This document shows, piece after piece, positions 21,913 through 33,605 of a stretch of DNA of 64,000 bases. This stretch comes from Diphasiastrum complanatum (taxonomy: Eukaryota > Streptophyta > Lycopodiopsida > Lycopodiales > Lycopodiaceae): positions 39,002,844 to 39,066,843 of the forward strand of contig CM055109.1 in assembly GCA_029204225.1 (NCBI GenBank). Reading direction: 5' to 3'. The notes under the pieces are model-generated. The model saw only the letters and a list, made by a program, of their open reading frames with translations. It searched no databases and was not told the DNA's origin. The position numbers and the translations under genes are program-made. Within the stretch, counting starts at the first letter, position 1. Each line of letters begins with the position of its first letter.

Positions 21913-22440
21913 ATGACTACTTCTGTTGAGTTCAAGTTTATGGTTGGTAGCATTGCTGTACCTATGAGCCTAGCCTTGGTCGATATGAAAAAAATGCAAC
22001 AATGGTATGCGGATGCACAGCTAGTTTTTCAGAAGCTGGAGTTTAAGATCCCTCTGACCTACGATTATCAGAGTCACTTTCTGATGACAGCGGCCTACAA
22101 CCGTTACAATCCTACCTTGAAAGAATTCTCATTTTGCCTTTCAAAGAACAATAACCATACATTTGTCATTCCTCTGGCCACCAAGGACCTTATGGAGTTC
22201 AACTTTCCAGAAGGGCCAATCAGAATCACAAAGAAGTTGAAGGAGTTAGAGAGCTCTGAACATCTCAAATTCCTAGACACCTCGATGGATAAATACAAGA
22301 ACAAAGATGGCTATCTGCTAGAAGCCATCAAGAGCAAAGATCTGGCTATCTGCTAGAAGCCATCAAGAGCAAAGGTTTGGCTACAGCATACCTGACCAAA
22401 TATACACATAGGCAGAGGTCAAAGGTGAAGCGCATCCCTA
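21913..22440 (+). pseudogene. Unknown ORF between gypsy integrase and LTR
   Basis: A 147-codon ORF (21913-22356) starts MTTSVEFKFMVGSIAVPM and contains PLTYDYQSHFLM, FSFCLSKNNNH and GPIRITKKLKELESSE. I do not recognise a domain, signal peptide or membrane segment. A 35-bp tandem duplication (22309-22378) brings in the stop; without the extra copy the frame would run on through AYLTKYTHRQRSK. Its place between integrase and the LTR-like start is where Athila/Tat-type elements carry an extra (sometimes called env-like) ORF, but nothing in the sequence shows an envelope function. Confidence 0.45.
22309..22378. repeat. 35-bp tandem duplication
   Basis: GGCTATCTGCTAGAAGCCAT begins at 22309 and again at 22344, extending to AAGAGCAAA. 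The 35-bp step shifts the reading frame of the surrounding ORF. Confidence 0.9.
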
Positions 22441-22708
22441 TGTTAGTTTTTTCATTATTGGCAAAATCTCTTATTTAAAAAGTCATGCTCTACAACTGGG
22501 CCAACACGATATCAAATTTTTAGCATGAAGGAATCCTCAAGAAGTAGACCACATAAGATTACCTTCTTTTTGACATCACGTAGTCCCAGATTCCATGACA
22601 TGACCTGAAAACAGTCTTGCCACCACTAGACAAAGAGCTTAGGCAATTGCAGATGATAGCCGAGCCAGATGTAGGTGCTCAAGAGGATGAACAGCCAGAG
22701 GCGTGTTG

Positions 22709-23460
22709 GGGGCTAAATGGCAAGTTACCATTGGATAAGAGGTACCCTTAGGATTAAGGGTAGGTGCCTTTGGATAAGGGCAGGAAAGTGACTATACCTT
22801 GGTCGGAGGTATGGAATCAAGTTACCATTGGATAAGGGGTACCCTTAGAGTTAAGGGTATGTGCCTTTAGATTAAGGTATTGTGTCCTTGGATAAGGGCA
22901 AGAAGGTGTCTATGCCTTGGTCAGAGGTATGGAACCTAGTGAGATGTTAGAAAGTCATTACCATGGGTGTTTTGGCTTTTCTAAACCTTGGGCCTCAACC
23001 TTGAACCATATCACTTTATTGGTCTTGGACCAAAGTATACAAGCAGAACTTAGGCAATGGAACCTAGTAGATGTGCACACTTCTGAGGTGTCCATCGAGT
23101 TCCCAACTCCCACAAGAAAGGCATTCAAACAGTCATAGATTATGGAAGAAGTCTCTTGACCTTCCATAGCCTATGAAGGTCCTTTAACTCCTCTAGGCCT
23201 CTCTCTTTTTCATTGGTTGTGCATGGAACTCCATAGTGTACTGGAGGGTGCCATTTGCCATCTATATGAGGGGAGGATGGCGCCCATAGGAAAAGAGAGA
23301 GATTTTTTTTGTTTGCTATGCTTATGCTCTAGTGTGGTTACTAGTGTATAGAGTGTTTTCTTGTGTGTAGTATGCTTAGGGTTTGGATCTTGCTTATGGT
23401 ATGGGACATAGGTAGGGTTTGGATCTTGAGTATGCTATGGTTTGTGGTGGTATGCTTGTG
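22709..23460 (+). repeat. LTR-like sequence following the gypsy ORF
   Basis: TGTTGGGGGCTAAATGG at about 22709 resembles the start of plant gypsy LTRs, and CTATATGAGGGGAGG near 23262 resembles a promoter. No partner LTR or clear right end exists in the window, so limits are approximate. The stretch otherwise holds no gene. Confidence 0.35.
22719..22932. repeat. Tandem duplication of about 100-115 bp
   Basis: Two units, about 22719-22814 and 22815-22932, begin CAAGTTACCATTGGATAAG and end with GGTCRGAGGTATGGAA. The second carries about 20 extra bases. Confidence 0.85.
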
Positions 23461-23469
23461 ATTAGTTAT

Positions 23470-24705
23470 TGGTTAGCAAGGGGGTGCTAAACAATTTACT
23501 ACCTAATGAGTTTATTGATTCGAATGAGCTGTCCTATCTATTATATACTTTTAAAGCCCACAAAGACTCATTTAGATGGATCACTAATAAACATGAGTGC
23601 TGTTTTTTCAGACTCGCTAAATTCCTTATTGGAGCTTTGGTATGCTGCATCCATTCATAGAAGGAGCAGACCTCAAGTCAAAAATGTATAAGAGTATTCT
23701 AAATTTGGATACAACTCTATTCTGGTAATGTGATTCATCAGTTGACTTTTATCTAAATATACCTAAGCATATATATAACATTCATGCTATGGATATCTGT
23801 AAATATTATGAAAATATACCTCTTGATGGACCTGATGGTTTAAAAACAATCATGAGTAAAATGATTCAATATGCTTTCAAGCTTATTAAGCATACACATC
23901 TTAGGTATATGTTGATACCTAAGTCCAAAGATTTTAAATGGTCGTGGTCAAATTATTTATCAGATGATTGGTGTGAGGGATACTCTATGTCTTTGGAATT
24001 CCTTGTTAACAAACAACTGCATAGTCAGACTTGGTAATCGTACATGGCGACAGACTCGAGGTATACCCATGGGATTCTCTTGTTCACCTATATGGTGCAG
24101 TTGGTATTTATCCTATTTTGAGATACAGTTTGTTAAAAGACTTGATAGACTTGGGCACAAAACGTTTATGAATGATTTCAAGCATTCCTTTAGATACATT
24201 GATGACATATGCTTTATCAATAACCCTCTTGTTGACAAGTTTTAAAAAAGAGCTCGATAATCCTTTTTGGATCTATCCTTTGGAATACCTTGAGATAGAT
24301 GAATGACATGTAATAAATAATTTGGTAGACTTTCTGAATATTGCCATATCATTTGATCAAGTCATGGGATGACACCTTTCCAAATATGATAAAAGAAGGG
24401 ACTTACCTTTTTGCTTCCTACAATATATACATTTGGCTTCCAATAGACCTATCTACAATTCATATAAGGTCATTATTTCTCAAATTATTGATGTTATGTA
24501 TTGTTGTAACAAACAACAAATATTTCTCAAAGAAGTTAGAATGCTAGTTGATTCTTTTCAAAAGAATGGTTTTATAGTTAAAATTTTGATAGAATCTAGT
24601 GCAGTATGCAGATCACATACATCAATCACCGTAGCCACTCCTCACAAGCTCTCAAAAATGGCACAACAAAAGTTAATAGATTATAAAGCAACAATGTACA
24701 TATAG
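23470..24705 (+). pseudogene. Reverse transcriptase remnant, Penelope-like
   Basis: In order, across several frames: LLYTFKAHKDSFRWITN (about 23540), then DICKYYENIPLDGPDG (23791-23840) where Penelope RTs have a D-x-x-x-LYTNIP-type motif. QTRGIPMGFSCSPIW (about 24051) and RYIDDICFINNP follow, with YIDD at 24195-24206. After another frame change come ASNRPIYNSYKVIISQII and NKQQIFLKEVRMLVDSF. The PKxHK, IPMG, YIDD, then SN.P..SYG-type order fits Penelope-like or related non-LTR RTs rather than gypsy or copia. No GIY-YIG endonuclease was found. Frameshifts near 23700, 24000, 24245 and 24430 show it is dead. Confidence 0.5.
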
Positions 24706-26116
24706 AAAAAGCCCCAAACTCCATGGGCTCAACATGTTGATGGGGCAAGGTAGATAGGAAGAACAAGAATGGAGAAGAGAGCAGGAATATTGCGGAACAG
24801 CTCTCCCATTCTAATCGGCTACTAGGTGCAAAAACAGTCTAATAGACAGCTTATGCTAAAAGATAATCACAGCTTTATGCATTTTGATTGCCCAACGGGA
24901 TCTTAAAAATTAATTTATACTCTGAAACAAGAGTACAGTCCACCGAAGAGATCAGAGATGGTTTGTGTGTGTTACTGCTGAAATTAGATTCAATGTGAAG
25001 TATAGTTATGAAATAATGGAAGAGCAGTATGATATCGCGAGTTCCTCAGGCGTCAAAGACAGCCATCGTCTGATCAGAAACTGAGGAGTCGTAGATGTCC
25101 GTGTTCTGATCAGAGTGAGTATACAGGCGCGATCAAATAGCAATGAAAGTGCATTCAATCACAACAAGCATTCATCTACGTTGTACACATAAAAAAGCAA
25201 GTTGCTGCTATATTACACTGAAGCACAATACAAAAATAGCAATTACAACCAAAATGACGGCATAATTGGGAAGCTCAAATAATGCGTCTCATGGACGGAG
25301 CAACCCATAATCTGTGCTTGGATGATCTATTTATAAATTTCATCTGTGTATTAATTACAATAAATGACTGTCACCTAATTAAGTAGCCGTGGTACTTGGA
25401 AGTATATGGTTTCAATTGTACACTGTCAACCCATAGGGAATGCTGATGTGGACGAGGGCGCTGCAAATTCTCTCACTTCACTTTATAAGGGAAGTGATTT
25501 TCTCTCGCTTTGCAAATTTGGGAATTGCCTGGGAACATTCCTTGTTGAAAAATAGACGACCTTCGGCATTTTCTCTCTCTTTGGGATTTTGCAAAAAAGG
25601 CGAAGGTGCCCTAAAATGGTTGAACCTTGAACTGTGGCAAAATAGTTTAAACTGTTGAACTATGCTAGTTTTGCATTTCGAGGAAATGCGAAAAAGACGA
25701 CACTATCGAAAACATAGTTCATTTCTGCAGATTGTCGCGACACTTAGAGTATTTTTGCATATTGTCACAAAAGTAATGTATTTCTGTAGACTTGTTCTGA
25801 ATGCTAATTTCGTGAAAGTCCTTAAAGATGGCCAAGTCTTCAATGACATCAAGTTATTGAACTTAACATTCGAACTTGAAATTATGATAGGATTGGTTAC
25901 CGTTTGCTGGAGATCAGCCGAAAGCCCGTTGTAGATGTTCTTCAAATAAATTGGCTGTCTAAGTTTGTAATTCCTGTAGGTATCAGATGAGCAGACATAG
26001 AACCAAAGTTGGTTTAACCTGACCCTAGATCAATGATCAATAAACATGCAAGAAGAATCATGAAATAGAAATTAGTCATTCACCAAGGAGACAACCTTGG
26101 GCTTAAATTTCCAACA
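24706..26116 (-). repeat. copia LTR, minus orientation (left limit unknown)
   Basis: The right end is well placed. On the minus strand a polypurine tract AAGGGGGAC is followed by TGTTGGAAATTTAAG, a typical LTR start, at 26116. A minus-strand TATA-like ATTTATAAATAG lies near 25330. No second LTR or primer site was found, so the left limit is simply the end of the Penelope-like remnant. The stretch holds no gene. Confidence 0.45.
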
Positions 26117-26129
26117 GTCCCCCTTAAGG

Positions 26130-26345
26130 TCACGATTGGTGCCTTGGCACTTTTGTCAGGTTTAGCATGTTGAAGAACTTCTGATGCTTGATCCTGGGAA
26201 GCGCTTTGGTGAAGATGTTTGTGACCATTTCTGTTGTGGAGTAGTATTGAAGGATCACTTGCCCTGAGAAAACTTTTTTCCGAATGAAATGATATTGGAT
26301 TTCTATGTGCTTGGATTTGCCATGAAGCTTTCATTATGTAATGAA
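26130..26345 (-). pseudogene. copia RNase H C-terminus
   Basis: The minus-strand frame reads LHGKSKHIEIQYHFIRKKV, FSGQVILQYYSTTEMVTNIF and TKALPRIKHQKFFNMLNL before a TGA at 26130-26132. This is the classic end of a Ty1/copia polyprotein (KHIEI.YHF, then IFTK.L). Only the last 65 or so residues remain; nothing upstream on this strand continues it. It lies directly before the polypurine tract and LTR, as expected. Confidence 0.85.
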
Positions 26346-26742
26346 TGTTCTAAAATAAAAAGATAAGGACCAATACCAATATACTGATCAGAATGGCATA
26401 AGCCATGCTACGGTAAGATTAGGGTTTGGCCTATCGCTAGAAAGAGTGCTTGTTAGGAAAGACTGGACTATATAATTTCATATTCGATTCATGCTGTTAA
26501 GTGGGTGAGCTTATTTTGTACATGGATAACAATTGACATTCAGCAGTGGTGACACCTGTCTTCCTCACTGTGCTAACTTGCATGGTTTTGTGTGGTGGGA
26601 TGGTGGCATGTACCAACTGGATGTCATGAAATAGGTTTTACTTTACAGTGCTTTATGTACTGCAATAAACTTTTCAGCTATGTTTTTTTTTGTTGGTCTA
26701 TGAATAAAGGGTTTAAAAGGTTTGGTATTGACTTGTCAAGAG

Positions 26743-27374
<632 letters not shown>

Positions 27375-28010
27375 CAATATGACATATTTAGGAGAAGCTT
27401 ATTTCTACCTTGGGATATAAATTTAAAAACATCAAGCCTAAATAGCTTTTTATCAGTCAACAAAGATAAACTCAAAACTTGCTGAAAAAGTATAACATAA
27501 TAGACTGCAAATCAATATATTATCCGATGGATCCAAGTTTGAGATTTTATAAGAAATAGTGCCCACAATCTCAAAAATAAGTGGAGCAGATGGAAAAGTA
27601 TTCTTATCATTCAGTTATTGGCTCATTAATGTATTGCATGATAAATACTAGACCTAACATATCATAATCAATTAGTACATTGAGCCAATACATGTCAAAT
27701 CCTAGTTTTTACACATTAGAAGGCTCTTCTATGAGTCCTAAAACATTTACAATCGACCAAGAATTTATGCATAGGTTATGTAGGTAGCTCAATTGTCAAC
27801 AATTAGTTTGTACTTGAAGGGCATACAAATGAAGATTGGCCAAAGATGTTAACACTCGAAGATCAACTTCAAGTTATGTATTTCTATACAACAATGGTCT
27901 ATTTCTTGGGACAATAAAAAATAGCCATCTATTGCATTATCCTCTACAGGTGATGAGTACATTTCCACCATATATATGTTGTAAAAAAAAAAGATGGCCT
28001 AGTTACATCG
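27375..28010 (+). pseudogene. copia RT C-terminus and RNase H
   Basis: Readable in shifting frames: MTYLGEAYFYLG (about 27378), LLKKYNIIDCKSIYYPMD (about 27480), HSVIGSLMYCMINTRPNISY (about 27610) and AKDVNTRRSTSSYVFLYNNG (from 27836). These are the landmarks of copia RT thumb and RNase H (GSLMY...TRPDI, then D.....RRSTSGY). The D of the RNase H active site and downstream E are not clearly kept. Multiple stops and frameshifts. Confidence 0.8.
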
Positions 28011-28074
28011 TCTCTCCTTATGGTATCAAAGCAATATGATATCATCAGAGTTGTAGCACATGTTTTTTCCAACA

Positions 28075-28090
28075 TGGTATCAGAGCCTGG
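28075..28090 (+). other. copia primer binding site, tRNA-iMet type
   Basis: TGGTATCAGAGCCTGG is the standard initiator-Met primer site of plant copia elements and follows CCAACA, a good LTR end. A second, weaker version (TGGTATCAAAGC) lies at 28021-28032. The LTR itself seems almost wholly missing because RNase H coding sequence ends only some 60 bp upstream. Confidence 0.7.
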
Positions 28091-28207
28091 TCACTGCTCT
28101 GTCATGCTCTTATTAGAGCAGATTCTTCATGAATTTGCTCACTACTCTTATTTGACTAAAGGCCTCTCAAGCCAAATATCTTTTGAAGTTTGAACAAGCT
28201 CTAAACC

Positions 28208-28880
28208 CTCATTGAAGAACCTCAAAGCCTTTGAATGTATTGCCTATGCACAAATTCGAGAAAAGGCCAAGACGAAGCTAGATTCCAATAGTATTAAATT
28301 AAGTTCTATTGGCTATACTTCTTCAGATAAAGCTTATAAGTTGTACGATCCTAATGTTTTAAATATTTTTAATAGTAGAGATGATATATTTTTTGAAGAT
28401 CAGTTTATTGACATGAAAGAGAAGATTATAATCCAAGAAGAATCAGAAACTAGTCATGTTGTTGACACACCAAAAATTTGAATTTCATATTCCAATACTT
28501 TAAGAAATAAATGACCTGTAGACAATGACTCAAAGAAAAATATTGCTTTTCAACAACAAATATAACAAGATCATGATATGCATCCTCTGTTGCTTCCCAT
28601 AAGATCAATGAGAATACGTGCATGGTCTATCAAGAATATCGTTGAGTTTGTTTGTTATCTGATTCAACAGCCAACTACTATTGATGAAGCCTTCACAAAG
28701 CTTGACTCATATATCTACAAAGAAGCAATGAAAAAATAATATAATTTTTTGATAAAAAATAAGACATGGTTTGTTATCGAATTGCATGTAGACCTAAATA
28801 TAGTTGATTGTAAATGGATTTTAAAAATCAAATACAAAGTAGTTGGAAGCATAGATCAAAGAAAATGTGAAAATGTTGAT
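28208..28880 (+). pseudogene. copia integrase C-terminus and RT N-terminus
   Basis: LKAFECIAYAQIREKAKTKL and IGYTSSDKAYKLYDPN (28212-28481) match the copia integrase tail (LKVFGC.A..., GYS...KAYRLYDP). After stops come DEAFTKLDSYIYKEAM (about 28681) and NKTWFVIELHVDL..CKWILKIKYK (about 28760-28845), the start of copia RT (W..AM..E, N.TW.LV.LP, I.CKWV.K.K). It stops at the left LTR of the element at 28887. Gag, protease and integrase core are deleted between the primer site and this point. Confidence 0.8.
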
Positions 28881-28886
28881 TATTTT

Positions 28887-29375
28887 TGTAAGGATCACCA
28901 CATGAAGATCTGACTAGATCCTGTTGCAAAACAACCAAAAGGACACCTGTGGAGCAAAACCACCCATCCAATTCTAGATCCCTCCTGGAGTTTCCTCCTG
29001 GACCTAGCCCCCAAGCCATAGTGAAGAACCTAAGAGAGAGGAGGAGAAACATGCTCAAAAAACTGAATTTCCAATAGGAGGATGGGCGAGTTTCCAATGG
29101 ACATATTCTCTTCATGAGAGAGAGAATATTCCTCCTAGGATCCCCATGCAATCTATATTGAGCTATTGACCTCCTATTCTTGCATTAAAACAGTCATTCA
29201 CTATGCATGCGCTCCTATGTCCAATTATAGGTGTGGGCCCTCATATGATTATCAATTACTTTACAGGCCAAGCCCGGAATGACGAAGCATAACTAATAAC
29301 CATATACATATGGAGTGACCGGCTATCCTCGTCAGGAATTATTTCGATTCCCTTGTACAGGACAAGGACGTAACA
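28887..29375 (-). repeat. Left LTR (3' LTR) of LARD-like element
   Basis: It starts TGTAAGGATCACC and ends GGACGTAACA, giving TG...CA termini, 489 bp. The adjoining TTCTTCCCCCCTTAA is the minus-strand polypurine tract. Confidence 0.8.
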
Positions 29376-31582
29376 TTCTTCCCCCCTTAAACCAGTTCTG
29401 TCCTCAAAATGAGTAATTAGGGAAAATCCAATTTGTATGCTTTTAACTCTTCCCACGAATCATTATCCTCAATTTGACCAACTAACCTAAGCAAGCACAC
29501 AGAGATAGAACAATTTCTCAATTGTTTGTCTCTGATCCAGTACTCATTCAGGGTCCAAAGGTACATTGAGCGATAAATCTTTCAAATGGGCAAAATCTTC
29601 AATACATCAAACTATCATCATCATATAAACTACATTTACATGATACACTGGATGAGCAGTCGACCAAATCAGAAGATTAAGTTTAAAAGCTAACAAATCA
29701 ATTATCTAACTTTCACAATTACCTTGAAAATCAATCTTTAGTCTGACTTCAATATCAAATAAGTATTCAGAGATGAGATAGTTCTCTTGCACGATAGGCT
29801 GGTTGGATGTGACACATAATCCATCAAGCGATAGGTGGTGAAGAGGCTGCCAAAATGTCTCAATTATCTGTCTCTACACTGAAATACTATATCGACCTTT
29901 TAGAAATACACTAAAAGATAAATTTCCCTATTGGGTTTGATTCTCTCCAATCTAATAACATCACCTTCATGTACCTCAATTTACATGAATCACTGGGTGA
30001 GTCCTCACCTTACATTGGAAATCAATGTTCAAAACTTAAAGATCCAAAACAATTATAGTCCAAGACTATCCACAATTACTTGTAGACCTATCATAAATGC
30101 TTCTTGGTACAAAACTCTTTCGGAAAAACGAAAAAAATCCCATAATTAGCCTAGCCACTAGGAAATTTGCTTTTTGATCTAGAATTGCCAAAAATAGCTT
30201 CATGCAAGAAATCTTCTGATCAATCTACCGATTACGCATTCAGCATGCATCCATGCATGCATATAGGTCTAGCCATACATTTTCATCAACTTTCAAGCAC
30301 TACACTGAGCTACAAGCATGCATGCATCAGAACATTTCAAAATTTTTGCAAATTTTAGCTCAAAAAATGCCAAACTTTCGACAGCCATAACTTTCTCTAC
30401 AAGACACCAAATTGGTCATTGTAAAGCACAATATAGAGGGAGAGTGGGTCTACAAAGCACTTGACACATCACCTGCACCCCTGGCTTCACTCGTGTGAGC
30501 AATAAATGCATGAAAAACAGGTAGGAGGGTGCACTTTTGTGGAGAGGAATAATCAAAAAACACATCCCAACCCAAAAAGCCTTGGATTAGAGGCTACAAG
30601 AACTCTATAAGGTTTATTAGAGAGTCATAGATGCTTCTAACAGGTCCAGCAAGCAATCATAAGCTCAGATCATGCAAAAAATGCATTTTTGGCCTCCTTC
30701 AACAAGCAAAACTTCAACATGATGGTGTTTAATGCTCACCTATCCAAATTGGATGCATGATGGCTCAAAAAGTATGCAATCCATCATATCTTTAATCTTG
30801 TAACAAGAACCAACAGGTTCAGACCCCCAATTGAGAGGTATTCATGCTCAAAAATCATCAAAAATACACAAATTTTCGGTGTTTTCAGCCCCCTAATGGT
30901 GTCTAGTCCCTTCAAAACTTCATGAAAGATCAGGGACAACTTCATTACATCTCTGAAAACGTTCATACCAAGTCTTGGCTGAGGTTTTCGAGATCTACCC
31001 CAAAATTAGTCCAAAAAACATCAAAAAACCTTGGTTTTTGACCAATTTTGACCCAAAATTTGTAAGAAAAATCCACAAATTCATGCAATCAGATCCAAAT
31101 CACTGTAAATACATTGCATGCAAGCACTAAAAGTTCTTATTCTAGTCAAACATGGTTTCTATAGGCCATTTATGGTCCAAAAACCCCAATTTTTGGTCCA
31201 AAATCACTATCTAATCCACCTTTTGACTATTCCAACATCATGCAATCATTAGATCCAATCAATAATGACTGTAAAACAGCAAGTAAAATCTGAAAAACGT
31301 ACTACACCAGTACCTATGATCAAAATCAAGCAAAAAACTTTAATTCTAGGTGAAAAATTCACTAAAATCATTAAAAATCCATAGATTTCCACCAAGAACT
31401 ATGGAGAAACCCCATAATTATGATCTTTAGGCTGAAAGTACACCAAATTCAGAGAATCCACCTACCTGGAGATCAATTCCACCACCTGGAAGTAACATGC
31501 AAGGAGAAATCCACAAAAACTGAGAAAATACAAGAAGTAGCTCCACCGTCTGATTGATGCAAATCCATAACTCTGAAACCAC

Positions 31583-31972
31583 TGTAAGGATCACCACATG
31601 AAGACTTGACTATATCCTGTTGCAAAACAACCAAAAGGACACTTGTGGAGCAAAACCACCCATCCAATTCTAGATCCTCCTAGAGTTTCCTCCTGGACCT
31701 AGCCCCCAAGCCATAGTGAAGAACCTAAGAGAGAGGAGGAGAAACAGGCTCAAGAAATTGAATTTCCAATAGGAGGATGGGCGAGTTTCCAATGGATATA
31801 TTCTCTTCATGAGAAAGAGAATATTCCCCTAGGATTCCCATGCAACCTATATTGAGCTACTGACGTCCTATTCTTGCATTAAAGCAGTCATTCACTATGC
31901 ATGTGCTCCTATTTCCAATTATAGTTCTGGGCCCTCATATGATTATTAATAACTTTACAGGCCAAGCCCGGA
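31583..31972 (-). repeat. Right LTR (5' LTR) of LARD-like element, truncated
   Basis: It starts TGTAAGGATCACC like the left LTR and stays alike to AGGCCAAGCCCGGAA, where the match stops about 100 bp short. Single-base differences and a few indels separate the two LTRs, so the insertion is not recent. Confidence 0.8.
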
Positions 31973-32400
<428 letters not shown>

Positions 32401-32592
32401 AGTACAAATGTAGTCTTTGATGAAGGAAGGACTAATATGGTACCTAATGATGGCTTTAAACCACCTATCATGTGTGAAGAAAATCAACTAGTTTTGTCAT
32501 TTGTTATTTATTTGGCATATTGAGGCCAATTGTACATAACAACTTAGAGATAGTATAAATAGTATAATTACTATTTTTGGCAATTGTATAGG

Positions 32593-33605
32593 CTACTACA
32601 TTTTTGTTTATTATCATTAGTAGCTCCTTCTTAAGTTCTAGTTTAGAAAAACCATAATTAGTGCTTCCATAAAGAGAGAAAAAAAAACTTTAATTTGTCA
32701 ATTCTAGCTACGTAGTTATAATCTGAAAAATTTTTTTGTCATGTATTTGAAAAAGAAAGAGGTAACCCTCGACGTACTTCCTGGTAAAGATCCTCATATC
32801 CTCATCCCTCACCCAAGTTTTGTTGTGATGTACTTCTCGTCGTTATCTTTTATACCGTACTCGGGGTCCTTTGGAGTAAGAAATCATCGTTGAAAATTAT
32901 ATCGAGTGGTCATATATTTGTTGAGTTTGATTAATCCATGAGAGGCCTTGTAAACAGATACTAGACCTATCAAGCCTCTACTTTCATTATAAACATTTAC
33001 AACAGGTTTCATTGCAATGGATTCAAACCATTCAAGGAAATTATTATCATCTTTCAACTGCTAGAATTGTGGATATTAGCCATGGCAGATATTTTACCTT
33101 CTTCAAGATCCAACTACTTGTGCGTCCTCCAGGAATATGAGAGAGATGTACACCCCTTCCCCTCCAGGTACTCTACGTCACTCCCGAGACTAGCCACACC
33201 ACTTTTATTATACATTTATATTAGAGGCATGTTAATTTGTCTAGAACCGCCCTCAACGATGTTGATGTAATGAAACTATCCATAGTAATCGAGACAACCA
33301 CCAGGGATCCTTTAGCCGCCTCCTTTAATGTAGGACCTTGCTTATTATGGCTCTGTTGAGAAAACTTGTGACTAAACTTGCCCAGTAGGGGTGGGTTTGT
33401 AATAATAATGTCACTTTGAATGCTAATTTTGCAAATGATGAAGTGGATAGGAGATCCACAAGTGCCTTTGCAACTTGTGAAATAGGTGTCTTTTTGTACT
33501 CTACTACATTTTTTTATTATTATCATTGGTAGCTCCTTCTTAAAATCTAGTTTAGAAAAACCATAATTAGTGCTTCCATAAAGAGAGAAAAAAAAACTTT
33601 AATTT
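32593..33605. repeat. Pair of 104-105-bp direct repeats 800 bp apart
   Basis: 32593-32696 and 33501-33605 share CTACTACATTTTT, TAGCTCCTTCTTAA, TAGAAAAACCATAATTAGTG and CTTCCATAAAGAGAG up to CTTTAATTT. Size and spacing would fit a TRIM-type element with short LTRs, but the ends are not TG...CA and no primer site is visible. The roughly 800 bp between them hold no gene I recognise. Confidence 0.6.

Larger units (their letters stand above)
28887..31972 (-). mobile_element. Non-autonomous LTR retrotransposon (LARD-like)
   Basis: Two direct repeats flank about 2.2 kb with no gag or pol. On the minus strand the right LTR is followed by a tRNA-iMet-like primer site (TGGTTTCAGAGTTATGG, 31565-31581), and the left LTR is preceded by AAGGGGGGAAGAA. 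So the element runs minus. The inside is AT-rich with only short open frames. Its flanks are two unrelated copia pieces. A large retrotransposon derivative that depends on another element's proteins is the simplest reading. Confidence 0.75.

Noticed and set aside
21913-22356. Retroviral-type envelope gene
   Set aside because: The position fits, but there is no signal peptide, membrane segment or furin-like site; kept as unknown ORF.
32740-33500. A plus-strand protein-coding fragment around 33.07-33.45 kb
   Set aside because: Short open pieces can be strung together, but there are many stops and no motif I can name, so it was left as sequence between direct repeats.
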